Notes under the pieces: model-generated
What the model saw: the letters and a program-made list of their open reading frames with translations, nothing else
Told to the model about the DNA's origin: nothing
Databases searched by the model: none
Assembly (NCBI GenBank): GCA_025094145.1
Contig: JALLLS010000067.1
Span: 124,001-188,000, forward strand
DNA length: 64,000 nt
Reading direction: 5' to 3'
From: Spinellus fusiger
Taxonomy: Eukaryota; Mucoromycota; Mucoromycetes; Mucorales; Phycomycetaceae
Made by a program: the position numbers and the translations under genes
Part shown: in pieces, positions 46,201-58,175 of the stretch
How the letters are laid out: every line of letters begins with the position of its first letter
Position numbering within the stretch: the stretch's first letter is position 1

Positions 46201-47485
46201 ACTGTCGGGCAGCTGTTTGGATCGCAATGTAGATAAGATGTACAGTCTTTTCACCAAACTTGTGAGTGAGACCAACTTTGATAATACAGAGAAGCTCAAG
46301 ACATTGATTGTTGGTGTAAGTACCTGTAGATGAGGTTGTAGATGTGTGTTGGGTGTATGAAATGTCTTTACTCAAGAGTCAATGCTGTGTGTATTTCTTT
46401 TCTATTAGAATGCTAGTGGCCTTATCAATTCTATTGCTGAGTCCGGCCATGGCTTTGCCCATGCCTATGCTGCCTCCACACTGACACCCTCCATGTACAC
46501 ATCTGAACTTCTGGGCGGTATGACTCAGGTTAACTTTATGAGTCAATTGGCAGCCAAAGAAGACCTCACTGATGTAGTCAGCAAGTTAAAAGCCATTGCA
46601 TCCGCTGTATTGAAGCAGTCTTCTCTTCGTGTCGCCATTACCTGTGGTGAAGAGGCTGTTTCTTCCAATGAAAAGGCTCTTTCTCGACTGATTTCTTCTC
46701 TCCCAGAACAGGAAGCTCCTTCTGCCACTGAACAGGTAACCCTCTACTTCCACAGCCTATACTATAGAAAGAGAGAGACTTATGTAGAGTAAATGCATAG
46801 TCTGTCTTTGTTCCCAAGTACAAAAAGACATTCTTCCCTCTTCCATTTGCCGTCAACTTCTCTGCCCAAGCATTCCGTGGCGTACCTTACACTCACCCAG
46901 ACGGAGTCAAACTTCAATTGCTGTCTTCTCTCATGACAAATCATTATTTGCATCGTGAAATCCGTGAGAAGAATGGTGCCTATGGTGGAGGTGCACGCTA
47001 TTCCGGTAACAATGGCTTGTTTTCCTTCTATTCCTACCGAGACCCTAATACCTTGACGACTCTCGATACGTACCGCTCTGCCATTGAATGGGTGGCTCAA
47101 CAGTCCTTTACTGAACAACAGATCACTGAGGCTAAATTGTCGGTGTTCCAGAGCATTGATGCACCCCACAGTGTATCTGAAGAAGGCATGCACCAGTTTG
47201 TCAGTGGTATTTCTGATGAGATGCGTCAAGTGTAAGTACCTGTGTTCTTTATAGATATGGACATGGATATAGATCTTTTCTTCTTTTTACTGACGAGTAT
47301 GCCTATGAATTAGGCGTCGTGAAATGTTCTTGGGAGTGACTGATAAGGATATCAAGTCCATTGCTCAGAGTTATCTGAGTAAGAATGAGGAGCTGCAATA
47401 CTCGGTAGCAGTGTTAGGAGAGGACAATGAGAAAATAGCCAACGATGCCAGTTGGTGTAAGAGTCATTGGCAAGCACAGCAATAA
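43297..47485 (+). CDS. CYM1: Mitochondrial presequence protease PreP/Cym1 (M16C metallopeptidase), 18 exons, 998 aa
   Basis: It degrades cleaved presequences and other peptides in the mitochondrial matrix. Exons are 43297-43375, 43435-43478, 43578-43736, 43816-43915, 43962-44173, 44238-44412, 44480-44623, 44743-44801, 44851-44990, 45051-45105, 45165-45269, 45316-45408, 45489-45935, 45992-46103, 46173-46315, 46409-46735, 46801-47231 and 47314-47485. The total is 2997 nt in frame (yeast Cym1 989 aa). The first about 27 residues are basic/hydroxylated without acids, as in a matrix presequence. The inverted zinc motif HILEH (His92-Glu95-His96) is split by intron 3, followed by [20 protein letters not shown] and QEGWRLE. 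The C-terminal half retains [18 protein letters not shown]. Intron 9 (44991-45050) is GC-AG. The acceptor of exon 17 could alternatively be at 46,818. Confidence 0.95.
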
Positions 47486-48028
47486 GCTTTATTATTATGA
47501 CTAGGATCATGATTAGGAGTGTGTCTATAGACTAAAATCAATCCATGGTATTTCTCTCCCTCTCTCTAAATATATAAATATATAAATATCAATACATTTA
47601 TACATTTATACATTTATACATTTATGTGTCCATGTGTCTATAAGTCTATATCAATACACTTGCCACTATCATAGTCTCTCTTTACTATGACTATGACTAT
47701 GACTATGACTTTCCGCCCATTGCTAGAGCCACCCTACAGTAGATACGGAAGAGTCGGGTCAAAAAGAAGCCCATCGGACGAATCGTGGAGAAGCGTCTTT
47801 ATATTCACGTGGAGAAAGGAGCACTCAAGGCGGATATTTAACTAGGATCACATGCATTCACTGTCCATAGTGCCCTCATATGCTATGCTACTGACAGGAA
47901 TGGTATACACCAATGAAATAGATGAATAAATATATATAAATAAATAAAAAAGTATAAAAAGTATAAAATAAACCCATACATAAAACAGTAAGCTTCTATC
48001 TCTTTGTTATTATTAAACCTGTTCACCA
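47486..48028. other. Intergenic region PreP / isocitrate lyase with short tandem repeats
   Basis: It holds CATTTATA repeats near 47,593-47,625 and an ATGACT run near 47,685-47,710. An ATG-less frame of about 30 codons near 47,750-47,840 (KKKPIGRIVEKRLYIHVEKG) looks coding-like but is unassigned. The last about 100 bp is the isocitrate lyase leader. Confidence 0.5.
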
Positions 48029-49840
48029 ATGTCCTACGATCAAGAAACCATTGAATTCCAACAAGAAGTAGAGAGAGTAAAGCAGTGGTGGTCTTCTCCA
48101 CGGTTCAAGCATGTCAAGCGTCCCTACACTGCAGAATCCATTGTGTCCAAGCGTGGCTACTTCCCCATTGCCTATCGTTCGGATGTCCAGGCCAAGAAGG
48201 TGTGGAAGATCTTCCAAGGCCACAAGAAGAATGGCACAGCCACCCACACCTTTGGTGCTCTTGATCCAGTCCAGGTCACTCAGATGGCCCCCTACCTTGA
48301 AACAGTGTATGTGTCAGGATGGCAGTGCTCTTCCACCGCCTCCTCAAGCAATGAGCCTGGACCTGATCTGGCAGATTACCCCATGGACACTGTGCCCAAC
48401 AAGGTAGAGCATCTCTTCTTTGCTCAGCTGTTCCATGATCGTAAGCAGCGCGAGGCACGTATGGCCATGAGCCCTGAAGAGAGAGCCAAGACACCTGCTA
48501 TTGACTATCTTCGTCCCATCATTGCTGACGGTGATACGGGTCATGGTGGCATTACAGCTGTAATGAAGCTTGCCAAAATGTTTGTTGAGCGTGGTGCTGC
48601 TGGTGTCCACGGTAAGTCAGAGGACGATGGAATACACCTTGTACAGACCTAACCTCTTCTTTCTCTAGTTGAGGATCAGTCTCCTAGTACTAAGAAGTGT
48701 GGCCATATGGCTGGCAAGGTACTTGTTCCTATTGGTGAGCACATCAACCGTCTGGTAGCCATTCGTGTCCAGTACGACATTATGGGAGTTGAGAATCTTG
48801 TCATTGCTCGTTCAGATGCTGAGGCTGCCACCCTCCTCACTAGTAACATTGATATTCGTGATCATGAATTCCTTGTCGGTGCTACCAATCCCAACCTCCG
48901 TGCTTTGGCCCTTGTCATGACAGAGGCAGAACAGGCTGGTAAACAGGGGGCTGAACTCCAAAAGATAGAAGATGAGTGGGTGGCCAAGGCTGGTTTGAAG
49001 CGCTATGGTGCTGCTGTGGCCGATGCACTGGTCAAGGCAGGCAAGGAGAAACAGGCCAGGGAGTTCCTTTCAAAGATTCGTTTCAAGTCCAATGATGAGG
49101 CCAGAACCATTGCCAAGTCCTATGGCATTGATCTCTTCTGGGACTGGGACTTGCCTCGTGTGCGTGAGGGTCTCTACCGCTACGAAGGTGGCACCGAGGC
49201 AGCTACTTCTCGTGCTATTGCATTTGCTCCTTATGCAGATGTGCTGTGGATGGAGACCAAAAAGCCCATTCTATCCCAGGCTGAAGAATTCTCAAGGGGT
49301 GTTCTTTCTCACCATCCTCATGTTCTCCTGTGCTACAATCTCTCACCTTCCTTCAACTGGTATGTTTCTTATAGACAAAAGAGAAGGTGGGACAGTGGAT
49401 CTGATAAATGCATGTTATAAAAATGATGTGTAGGGATGCTGCTGGTTTGAATGACCAAGACATGGGGACATTTATCCATAAACTAGGATCCCTTGGATTT
49501 GTTTGGCAGTTCATTACATTGGGTGGCCTTCATGCAAATGCCCTAGCAACAGGTCCGTCCTACGATTAGAAAAAGAAAACACAGAACTGACACTCTCTCT
49601 TTCTTTCTTTCTTTCTTTCTTTCTATAGCCACATTTGCAAAGAGCTTCAAAGAACAGGGCATGCTGGGCTATGTCTCTAATGTCCAACGCAAAGAGCGTG
49701 AATATGAAGTCGATGTTCTTCAGCATCAAAAGTGGTCTGGTGCTAATTATGTAGACGAACTTATCAAGGTAGTGACGGGTGGTGTGGCTGCCACTGCTGC
49801 TATGGGCAAGGGAGTGACGGAAGACCAGTTTAAGGCATAA
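48029..49840 (+). CDS. ICL1: Isocitrate lyase, 4 exons, 534 aa
   Basis: The first glyoxylate-cycle enzyme, cleaving isocitrate to succinate and glyoxylate; it allows growth on C2 compounds and lipids. Exons are 48029-48611, 48669-49359, 49434-49552 and 49629-49840, totalling 1605 nt in frame (usual fungal length about 530-560). The catalytic hexapeptide region KKCGHM is at 203-208, with Cys205. Also present are [23 protein letters not shown] near the N-terminus, [21 protein letters not shown] and [20 protein letters not shown] near the C-terminus. There is no mitochondrial presequence, which favours isocitrate over methylisocitrate lyase. The C-terminal residues (DQFKA) are not a standard PTS1, so peroxisomal import is not predicted from the sequence. 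Intron 3 carries a CTTT microsatellite. Confidence 0.96.
49601..49624. repeat. (CTTT)n in isocitrate lyase intron 3
   Basis: About five to six CTTT units form the pyrimidine tract just before the acceptor at 49,628, so the repeat overlaps the splice signal. Confidence 0.85.
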
Positions 49841-50332
49841 AAATAGATACCTCTTGTTGATTTGTTTCCACTGTACAAACTTGATTCTCTTTCTTTTTCC
49901 ATCTTTTCCTTCTTTCTTTCCTCTTTACAATAAAAATGCCTTGTGTGCTCATCCCATCTCCACTCGTCTGTCCGTGGCTAGCAAATGAAAAAAGACCTCA
50001 TGTTGAGTTGACTAATATATTCTACTATCATACCTCCTCTCTTTAGAGTATGAACAAAATCACATGTCAATGCAATGTCTATGCTTCATCTTGTGGGGAA
50101 ACAAAAAAAAACAAAAAAACAAAAGGAGGAGATAAACGCACTTATTTGATTCTCCAGGCATTCAATACGCCTATCCCCCTATCGTCTTTCCTTGGACTGT
50201 AAAGCCAATAAAATGAGAATTGTCCTATAACCCGCCTTACTCAATTGAGTAAAGAATAAGCACAGACATATCCTTTTTTTTCCCCTGAGTCATAGGAAAC
50301 AATCATTTAAGAAAAAAAAAGTTCATCCGTCT
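49841..50332. other. Intergenic region after isocitrate lyase
   Basis: It contains the isocitrate lyase 3' end (AATAAA-like ACAATAAAAATG at 49,927) and the palindromic motif at 50,239. No gene. Confidence 0.5.
50239..50254 (+). promoter_or_regulatory. Variant of the palindrome-plus-TAAAG motif upstream of a small ORF
   Basis: ACTCAATTGAGTAAAG followed by AATA, 78 bp before the ATG of the small ORF at 50,333. The arrangement (palindrome, TAAAGAATA, pyrimidine run, ATG) parallels the LDH upstream region. Confidence 0.28.
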
Positions 50333-50491
50333 ATGGCCATGTTGTACATTGATGAAATGACGGTGACTCTAAACAGTCCGAGACGTATCATCCCAAATCA
50401 GTCTTGGGTTTCTCCAAAAGTTGTACAACGCACAAGTGAATTCAACCCCACACTACAGTCATTCCAGCACCAATGGGGTACAGGGCTTTAA
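50333..50491 (+). CDS. Small ORF, 52 aa, possible truncated gene
   Basis: ATG 50,333 to TAA 50,489 encodes a balanced-composition peptide (MAMLYIDEMTVTLNSPRRII ... QHQWGTGL). It follows an upstream arrangement like that of LDH and lies about 325 bp before repeat copy B. It may be a real small gene, a first exon cut off by transposon insertion, or chance. I know no homologue. Confidence 0.35.
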   Translation: MAMLYIDEMTVTLNSPRRIIPNQSWVSPKVVQRTSEFNPTLQSFQHQWGTGL

Positions 50492-50645
50492 CCTAAAATT
50501 AGACAATCGTAATCAATGAGACAATACAAAGTGTATGTTATAGACACTTTAGTCCATAAGACATGGACGTATTATTGCTGATATTTATTCTGTATTATGG
50601 ATGAGTGTAGCAATCACTGAAAAAGAGGATTGTTTGGCTGGCAAG

Positions 50646-50649
50646 CACA

Positions 50650-50683
<34 letters not shown>
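50646..50683. repeat. (AC)n(AG)n microsatellite
   Basis: About eleven AC units followed by about nine AG units in the gap between the small ORF and repeat copy B. Confidence 0.92.
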
Positions 50684-50815
50684 AGGAAAAAATAAAGGAG
50701 AAGAATAAGAAAAAGGTTTTGTCGAGTGGGCCAGCCGTGGGGAATTCAATCTCAAGACACCCAGATCCCATTTATGTCCTCATCATCATAAACCTACAAA
50801 AGAATATTTTGGTAT

Positions 50816-53800
50816 TGGAAGAATAGAGTTCAAATACAACCTATCAAATCTACTTGTTCTCATCTACTTGTGATGGCTACTGGCATAGGAAAGAAAAAAA
50901 GAAAAAAGATACTGTAAATTCATAAGAGAGTGGATTGGATTGACCATTCTATTATACTAAACATTAGAAACCCACTATAAAAATAGAGAACTATTACAAA
51001 TGGAAGGTAGTGTGTTTTGAACTTTCAGGGTAAATAGCATTAGCTTCGAATATTATTAAACAAATGGCCATTTATTTTTTCAAGTTATTTAATTATTGTC
51101 ATAACACCAACCTCATTCATGCCTTTAGCGTTCTTTACAGTCTTCTCACTTGTCAATATTGTAGGATGTTGTGGAGCTGTCATGTAAATGCTTAAAAAAC
51201 ATTCTTTACGATTTCAGATGAACTGTGAAAGGGTTAACACTGTCCCGCTTTATTTTGTCAAAACAAGTCAATGTTTATATTTACACTTACCCTATTGCTG
51301 TATAAACACTTCTTTTGTATTTCCTCTGATGTTGACTTTCTAATTACAAGTCTATAAAGAAGATCCTTTTCTTACATTCATTGATTCACATCAGTCCCTT
51401 TTATCTTTATTTATAAAAAAAAAAGAGGAAAGAGTGTGAGTATATTATAGCCGCTGCTGTTGTCTATAGGCCAGCTACATGTAGCAGATCCACTTTTATG
51501 CTTACTTTCTACCTTGCTGTTGGTGCTAATAATAATAATAATAATAATAGAGTCTAAAGAGAAGTATAATTAGAGAACCAATGAAGAAGCCTAATCTGTA
51601 TCTGATGATGGATGATTTATTATGAGTATACAGAATAACATAGGCATAGACGAGTCCATTCCTATTGTAAACTCTCTATAAGCATATTGTTATGTGTAGT
51701 CTATCATAGACTAGTGTAGATAGTACAATGAGTATCCTGTGTACTTCTTTAATAAACAAGTTAGGATCATTTAAACAAGCTAAAATGGTGTATAATGCAC
51801 TGTATTCCATTCCAGAGCGTATATGAATTCAAAGTAAGAAAGTTGCATTCATTTTACTCCTATCAATCTACCCTCATAAAAAGAGGCCTTCCTGACCAGA
51901 CATTATGACTAGTATTGTTCTATGGCCTTGCATTACCTTGTATTCATCACACATAAGCACCTGGATCTGTCTCCTACTGTGTTTATACTGGCAGTTGATC
52001 AGAGCCATCCCTTGCTGATCGAGAATCCTCCATGTCTGCATACAGGGCATTGCGTAAAGATGATCTCAGTCCAATATCTACTACTACGCCTGGATAATAG
52101 AACAAATCTCCCCTTGTATTCTCCATTGAATGTCTTCCCGTGTCTATGATAGCAGTGGTGGAGGTGGACACAGCACTAGATACAGTATTAGCAGATACAG
52201 GCACCAGTAGCTGGGAAAGATGAGAGGAAATAAGCACGCGAAGTGCCTGGACAATGTACACAGCACTGTCCAAAAGCATAAAACGCAGTGTACTCGGCTT
52301 ATGTTCTATTCCATAGGGTCCAATATACACTGTTAGCAGATGGACAGAGACTGGCCAATCCGCTCAGTACTTACGGTTGCCAATGAAGTCTATAAGAATA
52401 CTAGAGGTGCCTGGTTCTGTTAACAGGTGGACTATACTACATACAAAATATCCAATAGTAACCATCGTAAGTGCTGTCTTTAGTGAGCGAGAGAAGGGTT
52501 TTGGTGATAGAAGCTGCTATGGGTCAGGTTAAGGAGACATAGAGAAGAGTCATGGCGTTGGGATGAGCTCACCAGTTGCAGGAAGAGTCTAAACAGAAGA
52601 AGAAGAAGGTTGGCATCGAGAAGGTAAATATAGGTGAAGTGACAAAAGAGCAGAGAGTCAAAGGACCGCAATAAGTCTTGCTTTGCACTGATGTTCATGA
52701 CAAGAAAGAATGAAGAAGGTTGGACAGAGTAAAGAAAAGGAGATTGAAAACAGAGGGCAAGAGACACTTCTTGTGGTTATTTTGGACTGTGCAGTCTTCT
52801 CTATGGGACGATAGCACTATGGCACTATGGCTTGGTGTGACGCTTAAGAACACTCTTACTGCTATAGAGGACTGCACTAAAGAATAAACACACCATGAAA
52901 TCCATCTCTTTTAAACTCATTACCAGCAAATGAGGCTCATATCTAAATTCCAAAGTGTGTGTGTGTTTATTTCCACTCTCGAGTTATTCTACTCTTATGG
53001 GGTCTAGCAGTGTCTTTCTGTCAGTGGTGGATGACTCACAGGTTTAGGAGAGAAGTCTGAATCAATGGCAGTAAGTTTCTCCCAAGACACTAATGGACTT
53101 GTTGGAGTCTATTCTGCCCCATATAATAACTAATCTCCCAGCACATCTATTGTTGAACCAGTTCCATACCACTACTGCCAGGCATTTCTCTTCAAGGTAC
53201 TTCACAATGTCTTCTACAGTGAAGCAGGCACACCGAAGAGGTAAGATATCTCGGCCAGGATAACTGAACAGATTTCAATGCTAGTATCTTTTATGTACAT
53301 ACCAGGTGTTAATACAGTCACACCCAATTGAACTGAATACCTTTGAATATAAATATCAGGACGAAATAGATAGGCCATGTTCAACATTAAATAAAACACT
53401 TTACATTTGATTTAGAAGCTTCAGACTTAAGCACAATAAAGCCTAATATCTTTAATTATAGAAAATTAAATAATAATAATACAGTTAATACAGTTAATAT
53501 TTTGTATGGCCTCCTTTGGCATTAATGACAGCCTGGCATAGTCCCTAGTATGATAGCTATCACATTTGCCCAACAAAGCTGTTTCTCTTTGTGTTTTACA
53601 GTGAAGTCTGGCTTGTGATAAAGAAAAAGATCCGAACCCTAACTGATTGCAGTAGCTGATAAGGGTGTTTCTACATACATCCACCTCAAACTTCAATATT
53701 TCTAATTTCAGTTGATGATATAGGGCAAATAGACCCTTTCTAATGACCCTTTTCAGGTGTCTAAGGGTCCCTCTCATTCACTTTTTTGTGTTTTCATGAC

Positions 53801-54210
53801 TCTCCAAATGTAATGATAATCTATGTTCTTTGATATTTATAATACTATTTTGAACTATATGATATTTCATCTCAACTATGCTTGCAATGATAGTCAGCTT
53901 TAATCCAGCCTACAACTGGTAATACATGCCCCATCATCTTCTATATTTTGCCTTGTCATATTCTCCCCTGTTCGAAATCCTTAAGCAAAAAGTGTACTGT
54001 TTGGAATTACAAAGTATATTTCTCAAAGATGCAAAGGGTGCATCCATTCCCTCTATTTATAATTTCTACATTCTACAAATATAGAATTACTTCAATAGGT
54101 TCTCTCAAAATAGATGACCAGGTCTGCCTATTTCCAACAACAGTGGGATGGAGTGTGTGCAGGATAAAATCAATCACTGCTATTCATTCTACACAGTGGG
54201 ACTAAGTGTG
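50816..54210 (-). repeat. 3.4-kb repeat, copy B (inverted relative to copy A)
   Basis: Reverse complement of 12,715-16,112, with only scattered substitutions and one fewer ATT unit near 51,535. It carries no intact recognisable gene. Flanking bases at both ends differ from copy A and show no obvious target duplication. Confidence 0.9.
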
Positions 54211-54670
54211 TGTAGTGTTGAAAACCCCAAAAAAAACAATTGGTGTGTTTTGTTGAATTAAAGGATATATTTCTCAAAGATTTATTTTATCAATTTAGGT
54301 ATTCTTTTATACATATTTTTTAAGCTATAAGAATCCAAGTTATACAATAATATCTTTTCAGTAATTTCTGTAATGGATTTTCTTCCCTTGTTCTTTTTGT
54401 GTTTCAGGTGAGTAGATATTTTAACATTTACAACAATGCTATTCAATCTCTAAGAGATAAGTAGTATATGATATATGAAAGAGTGTATGGTCAATTACAG
54501 GTAAGAAGTGATTAATGGCTATGAGAACGACAGAGAATTGTTGATAGTGGTAGTGAGTAATAAATGTGATAAGTGAAAGATGTAGTCACTACAATATTTA
54601 TTTATGAAAATACCACACATCATTTGTCTATAACTCAATTTTTAAATTTATAATTTATCATTAGGTATAG
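54211..54670. other. AT-rich region after copy B, no gene recognised
   Basis: No believable ORF; simple A/T-rich sequence between repeat copy B and the fourth LTR-like element. Confidence 0.4.
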
Positions 54671-54904
54671 TGTCGTCTTTAGGTTTAACCAAAGGAAATC
54701 ATGGACAGTTCAAAGAGTGAACAAAGTCTGATCTTTATTGATGGGTCTTTCACACTTCTTTTATACTTTTCTAATTGATACTGTCTACTAATAAAAGCTA
54801 TGGAAAGCCTTCTCTTGTTAAAGTACCATCTATTAGATATGCTTTTTGCCACTAACTCTTCTTTTATTGCATGTTCCTCTTTTGGATGTTTTTTTTTGCT
54901 GACA
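54671..54904 (+). repeat. Degenerate LTR-like element 4
   Basis: It starts TGTCGTCTTTAGG, shares CCAAAGGAAATC and CTTTTATACTTTTCTAAT with the 42,104 copy, and ends near GCTGACA. No target duplication is visible and the 3' end is diverged. Confidence 0.55.
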
Positions 54905-55264
54905 GGGATTATCGATGGCTCAATTTATGACAAGTGATTATCTGATAGTTTCAATAGATACAGTTCAAAGTATTTTTATTTATGGGTGTTGGATGCTATT
55001 CGCGCATTGGGCATTTTAGCCACCCTATGAGGTCCTTTGAAAATAATAATAAGAATAAACATTGAAACAGAAGTGTTTCAATAGATACAGTAGCTTGTAA
55101 TAGTCTTAGGTATCTTTCTTAAATTCCGGTATGCTTCTGTCATAGGAAATACTTATTCTTTGTCATAAAAACACACAGTAAACACACAGTAAAGACTTGA
55201 AAATTGGATAGAGTATAAAAAAGGTCAACAGGATAATAAATACAAGTTTATTGGGTAGAAACCC

Positions 55265-55690
55265 TTAATGTTTGGTGCTGCCATTCTTTGCTTCTATCAC
55301 AGCCCTACCTCTCCAATGTATACTGTTTATAAGACTATCTGTAGTATCTTTGGGAATACTCTTCTAATCTTCCAACAAAACAGCTTCTAGGCCATAAAGA
55401 CTAATCTTAGATGTCATTCTTTTTCTGATAGCCCTGTCAATTTTCTCCTATAAATGCTCTATGGGGTTCAAATGTGGGCTTTGTGAGGGCCACCCCTCCA
55501 TAGTGACAATGCCCTCTTGTGCCTTCCACATCTTAGATTCTTCACTCTATGGCAGCTGGTATTGTCCTCTTGAAGAACATAATCCACCTCTGGACTCATT
55601 GCCTTGAGTTGAGCCAGCTCAGGGCAGCAATTCTCCTTTAAGATCCAAATGTATCTTCTACTGTCAATACTGCTGCAAGCCATTGATCAA
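55265..55690 (-). pseudogene. Tc1/mariner transposase C-terminal relic
   Basis: The minus strand reads ENCCPELAQLKAMSPE, then QEDNTSCH (for QQDNAPxH, second catalytic Asp), a frame change, then WPSQSPHLNPIEHL (for WPxQSPDLNPIExLW), a Trp-to-stop change, and a C-terminal WRGRAVIEAKNGSTKH. This is the vertebrate/fungal Tc1 pattern and differs from the element at 17.9 kb. The N-terminal half and terminal repeats were not found. Confidence 0.75.
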
Positions 55691-56099
55691 GCCACGTCTA
55701 CTCAAGACTTTAAGGTAGAGTTATCGGCTGGTAGATTGTTCATTAAGACTACTGATGAGTGTGTTGATGTCCTAGTTTCCTTGCTGACTTTATGGCCTTC
55801 TGGATGTCCATTCTTTACTATCATTTACTATCATTTCTACTCATTTCTCATTATATTTCCCTCATTTTGAGATTTTATATTCTCTCTTATCCTTCTATTT
55901 CCACCATCCTTGCATTTATTTATTCACTTTTGTATTTGAAGTGTTTCTATGTTTATTCTTAATTCCTCAAACGTTCTCATAGAGTGACCAACATGCTTAA
56001 TGTACAAATAGCAAACCACATATAAAAATAAAATACTTTAGACTGTACACACAATCGAACATCAGTCTTGAATGCACATAATTCTTTATCTGTATGGTA

Positions 56100-57190
56100 T
56101 TGCTCGGTTTTGTTCAAAGAAGATTGCTTGTTAGAGGTCCCCCCACTATATCAACAAAGTGTTGGTAAATACTATAGTATATCTAAGATAGTTTGTTACG
56201 TACGTTTTAACAACAATAGGTGAGTCCTTTGGAAACAGCAAGTGGAATATTGGGGACCACACAATCCTCAAGTAATCCGTTTCCTCAGGATCAGAGGCAT
56301 TCTTTTCAAGTTAGCTTGCATCTACATACATGTGCTCCAGAAGCTTCAGCTTGTTTTTTTTATCAACGACAGACAGGTACTTTGGGTATAATTTGTATAG
56401 ATAATCTATACCGTCTGAGATCCTCTTTGTCTTTTTTACTACTGAGAATATTATTTGACAAGTATGCATTATCAAAGGATCAAGCTGTTCTCTTTCAATC
56501 TTCAACTTTTCTTGATACATAGCCTCAAGCTCTTCAAATGTACCAGAGGTAAAGAGGGACTTTTGAGATTTAGAGCTCTTGTCGGCAAAATCAATGATTG
56601 AAGATAGTCCGTTGCTTTAAAAAAGATTAGTACAATAGTCAATGTATGAATGATAAATAAAATGTTTATACCTCATAATTTTTCGCTCTCTCTGATTAAG
56701 TTGCTCCTTATTGACAAATCTATTGTGCAATCCCATAGCCGCTCTCTTAATTATAGTTTCAATAGATGTCTTGTTCTCATCAAAAACATCATCAAATTCA
56801 GTCCAAGGTCCGCCGACTATTGCCTTGGCCTGTTTCTTGACAATCGGTGTCTCCAACTCCACATCTTTTCTCTTGAGACTGCTAGTACCAGCCTTCAGCG
56901 CCACATTCTCAGCCTCAAGCAAAACATTGTTTTTTTCGAGGTGCCAATGACATGCTAGGTGCAATATTAGCCCAGAAGGCAAGATTGATAGCATCTTTGT
57001 GTATATTCTTGAGATCACCGATCATGGCTTTGACTGCTTTTTGTATCACCTTATCATTTGTTGGATACTTTAATAATGTCTCTAGATCCTTTCTCAACTC
57101 AAAGTGTGCTAAATGTTTTGAAGTTATTTTTTTCCCACATAACATCTCATCGTAGCTTGTGATGTTATAAGAGAACGGTTCAGTCAAGCG
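56100..57190 (-). pseudogene. Damaged member of a probable Mucoromycota-expanded family, copy 1
   Basis: Minus-strand exons are readable. One begins YWRLTEPFSYNITSYDEMLCG near 57,190, followed by a Lys/Glu-rich coiled region, then (after an intron ending AAAG near 56,620) NGLSSIIDFADKSS, and further down DPEETDYLRIVWSPIFHLLF and FKTDVRL near 56,060-56,110. The order 'SE/ET-D-Y-L...W-x-P...F' and later 'K-x-D-x-R' resembles uncharacterised proteins that I recall as highly repeated in Mucorales. The frame breaks at a 7-A run near 56,930-56,936; one base fewer would restore it. There is also an in-frame stop after HMYVDAS. Function unknown. Confidence 0.5.
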
Positions 57191-58175
57191 CCAGTATTCT
57201 ATTTACAGTCAGATATTATTATTGCTTGTGTACTATATTTATATTACCAATGTTGTTCAATCTTTTTTCTAAACAAGTGTTCAGAAACGACCAGGGACAA
57301 GAGGTGTGTTTGGTAATAAAAGAGTTGGTTGAGTTATGCGGGTTTAAGGTAATTTCGGTTTCTAAACTGTTATAGTTCACAAGTAAAATCTTCTTCTGTA
57401 AACATTTTGTTGTATTTAAACTCGAGGAAGAAAAGTATACTTGCAATAGATTTTGAAGCCTTGTAATTTTGGGCAATGTAGGATCGTAGGAGGCTTGTAG
57501 GTCTCAGAATGAGGTTGCTACGAACACAAAAGATAACCACTTGAGAGTACACTTGGGGATGTACTACGGTTGGTGGTCTTTAGAACGGACTAAACAATAG
57601 AGGTTCTTGGCGGGAGATATATGCGGCCAAATAGGGTAGAGTGCTTGAAATAGACAGAACCAAGCAAGGAAACAGGACAACGGTAGTGGATAATAAAATA
57701 ATAGAAAAGAGTACCTTAGTAAACAAAATCAGACTTGCACAATGTCTAGACAGCCTTTGCTTCTACAATTGGTACACAGTTACTGTTTGCAAACTTCGAT
57801 GATTTATTCAATAGAAAAAAACACTGTTTATATATCTATGGATTCTAAGTGGTTGTGACTGTTTTTCCTGAACGTAAGGCTTTAACATTTAGGGATGCTG
57901 TTATTTGTCTTCTTCACATGGCTCAAAGTACTGTCAGGGGCGGCGGACATTACTTACAAATTCTATTACTTTTGTTGGTTCACTTTAAAATATCCTCAAA
58001 GGAGTACTAGTCTTGTGTATCTAGTTATTTCATTTAATGCTAAGCAGGGTATAATTAAATTCCTATTCAGGAGTTAGGCACTCTTGCCTATTATTATAAA
58101 AACAAGAAACCAAAAAAATTAAAAGGTCTTTTTTTATTACTATTTTCTTTTTCTTTTCTCTTGATAGTTTCTATA
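57191..58175. other. Region between two divergent damaged genes; contains a gypsy-LTR-like stretch
   Basis: On the minus strand, 57,279-57,330 shares about 50 bp with 62,548-62,600 on the plus strand (TTTTATTACCAAACACACxT, TTTCTGAACA), likely an LTR piece. Otherwise AT-rich without recognised genes. Confidence 0.45.

Noticed and set aside
45969..46750. Minus-strand ORFs across PreP exons
   Set aside because: Antisense shadows of conserved M16C coding exons.
47750..47840. Short frame KKKPIGRIVEKRLYIHVEKG, thought to be a ribosomal protein eL21 fragment
   Set aside because: Similarity too short and vague, and no start or splice context.
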